Origin: Acholeplasmataceae bacterium
GTDB lineage: Bacteria; Bacillota_I; Bacilli_A; ML615J-28; CAG-698
Length of the DNA: 14,612 nt
Direction of reading: 5' to 3'
Assembly (NCBI GenBank): GCA_012841765.1
Contig: DUUA01000217.1
Span: 1-14,612 of the forward strand
Of the stretch, positions 14,610 to 14,612 are shown piece by piece. The notes beneath the pieces were generated by a model. It was given only the letters and a program-made list of their open reading frames with translations. It did not search any database and had not been told where the DNA came from. Numbering within the stretch: the stretch's first letter is position 1; every line of letters begins with the position of its first letter. Made by a program: the position numbers and the translations under genes.

Positions 14610-14612
14610 TTC

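Noticed and set aside
1..14612. Mycoplasma-type genetic code with TGA as Trp
   Set aside because: About a dozen Trp codons in conserved genes are all TGG, and no gene is interrupted by TGA; four genes use TGA as their stop.

Overview
The window is strongly AT-rich chromosomal DNA, densely packed with housekeeping genes. The gene content and neighbourhoods (rsmB-rlmN-rsgA-rpe-thiN; rpmB divergent from fakA; recG-plsX-rnc; dnaD-nth) are those of low-GC Gram-positives. The compact form of these clusters points to a reduced member of the Bacilli close to the Mollicutes (Acholeplasma, Izemoplasma or RF39-like). All recognised Trp codons are TGG and no gene is interrupted by TGA, so the standard code appears to be used, unlike Mycoplasma and Spiroplasma. 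The lineage is inferred from content, not from a search.

Layout, left to right. (1) rqcH on the + strand (77-1648), with its own sigma-A type promoter and a terminator shared with the convergent gene nth. (2) A minus-strand operon, transcribed recG > plsX > rnc > dnaD > nth (6669 down to 1681), with overlapping or abutting genes. (3) fakA on the minus strand (8427-6763), a single-gene unit with a near-consensus promoter and its own hairpin terminator. (4) rpmB (L28) on the + strand, divergent from fakA, with an extended -10 promoter, and sharing a bidirectional terminator with thiN. (5) A second tightly coupled minus-strand operon, transcribed unknown ORF > PHP phosphoesterase > rsmB > rlmN > rsgA > rpe > thiN, running in from the right edge and ending at 8916.

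Functionally, rsmB, rlmN, rsgA, rpmB and rnc serve ribosome building, and rqcH rescues stalled 60S-like (50S) complexes. recG, nth and dnaD serve DNA repair and replication restart. fakA and plsX form the acyl-phosphate branch that feeds phospholipid synthesis. rpe and thiN belong to pentose phosphate and thiamine cofactor metabolism, and the PHP enzyme probably to RNA or nucleotide turnover.

Compared with Bacillus, several usual neighbours are missing: prpC/prkC between rlmN and rsgA, spoVM, the Asp23-family yloU before fakA, fapR before plsX, and fabD-fabG-acpP between plsX and rnc. I see no mobile element, CRISPR array, tRNA, rRNA or convincing new system. The points worth a second look are unusual residues in conserved motifs (RecG motif VI, RqcH EIM, DnaD YxxxIxxxW, PlsX AGNTGAL), a His-rich linker in FakA, and one unrecognised ORF at the right edge.
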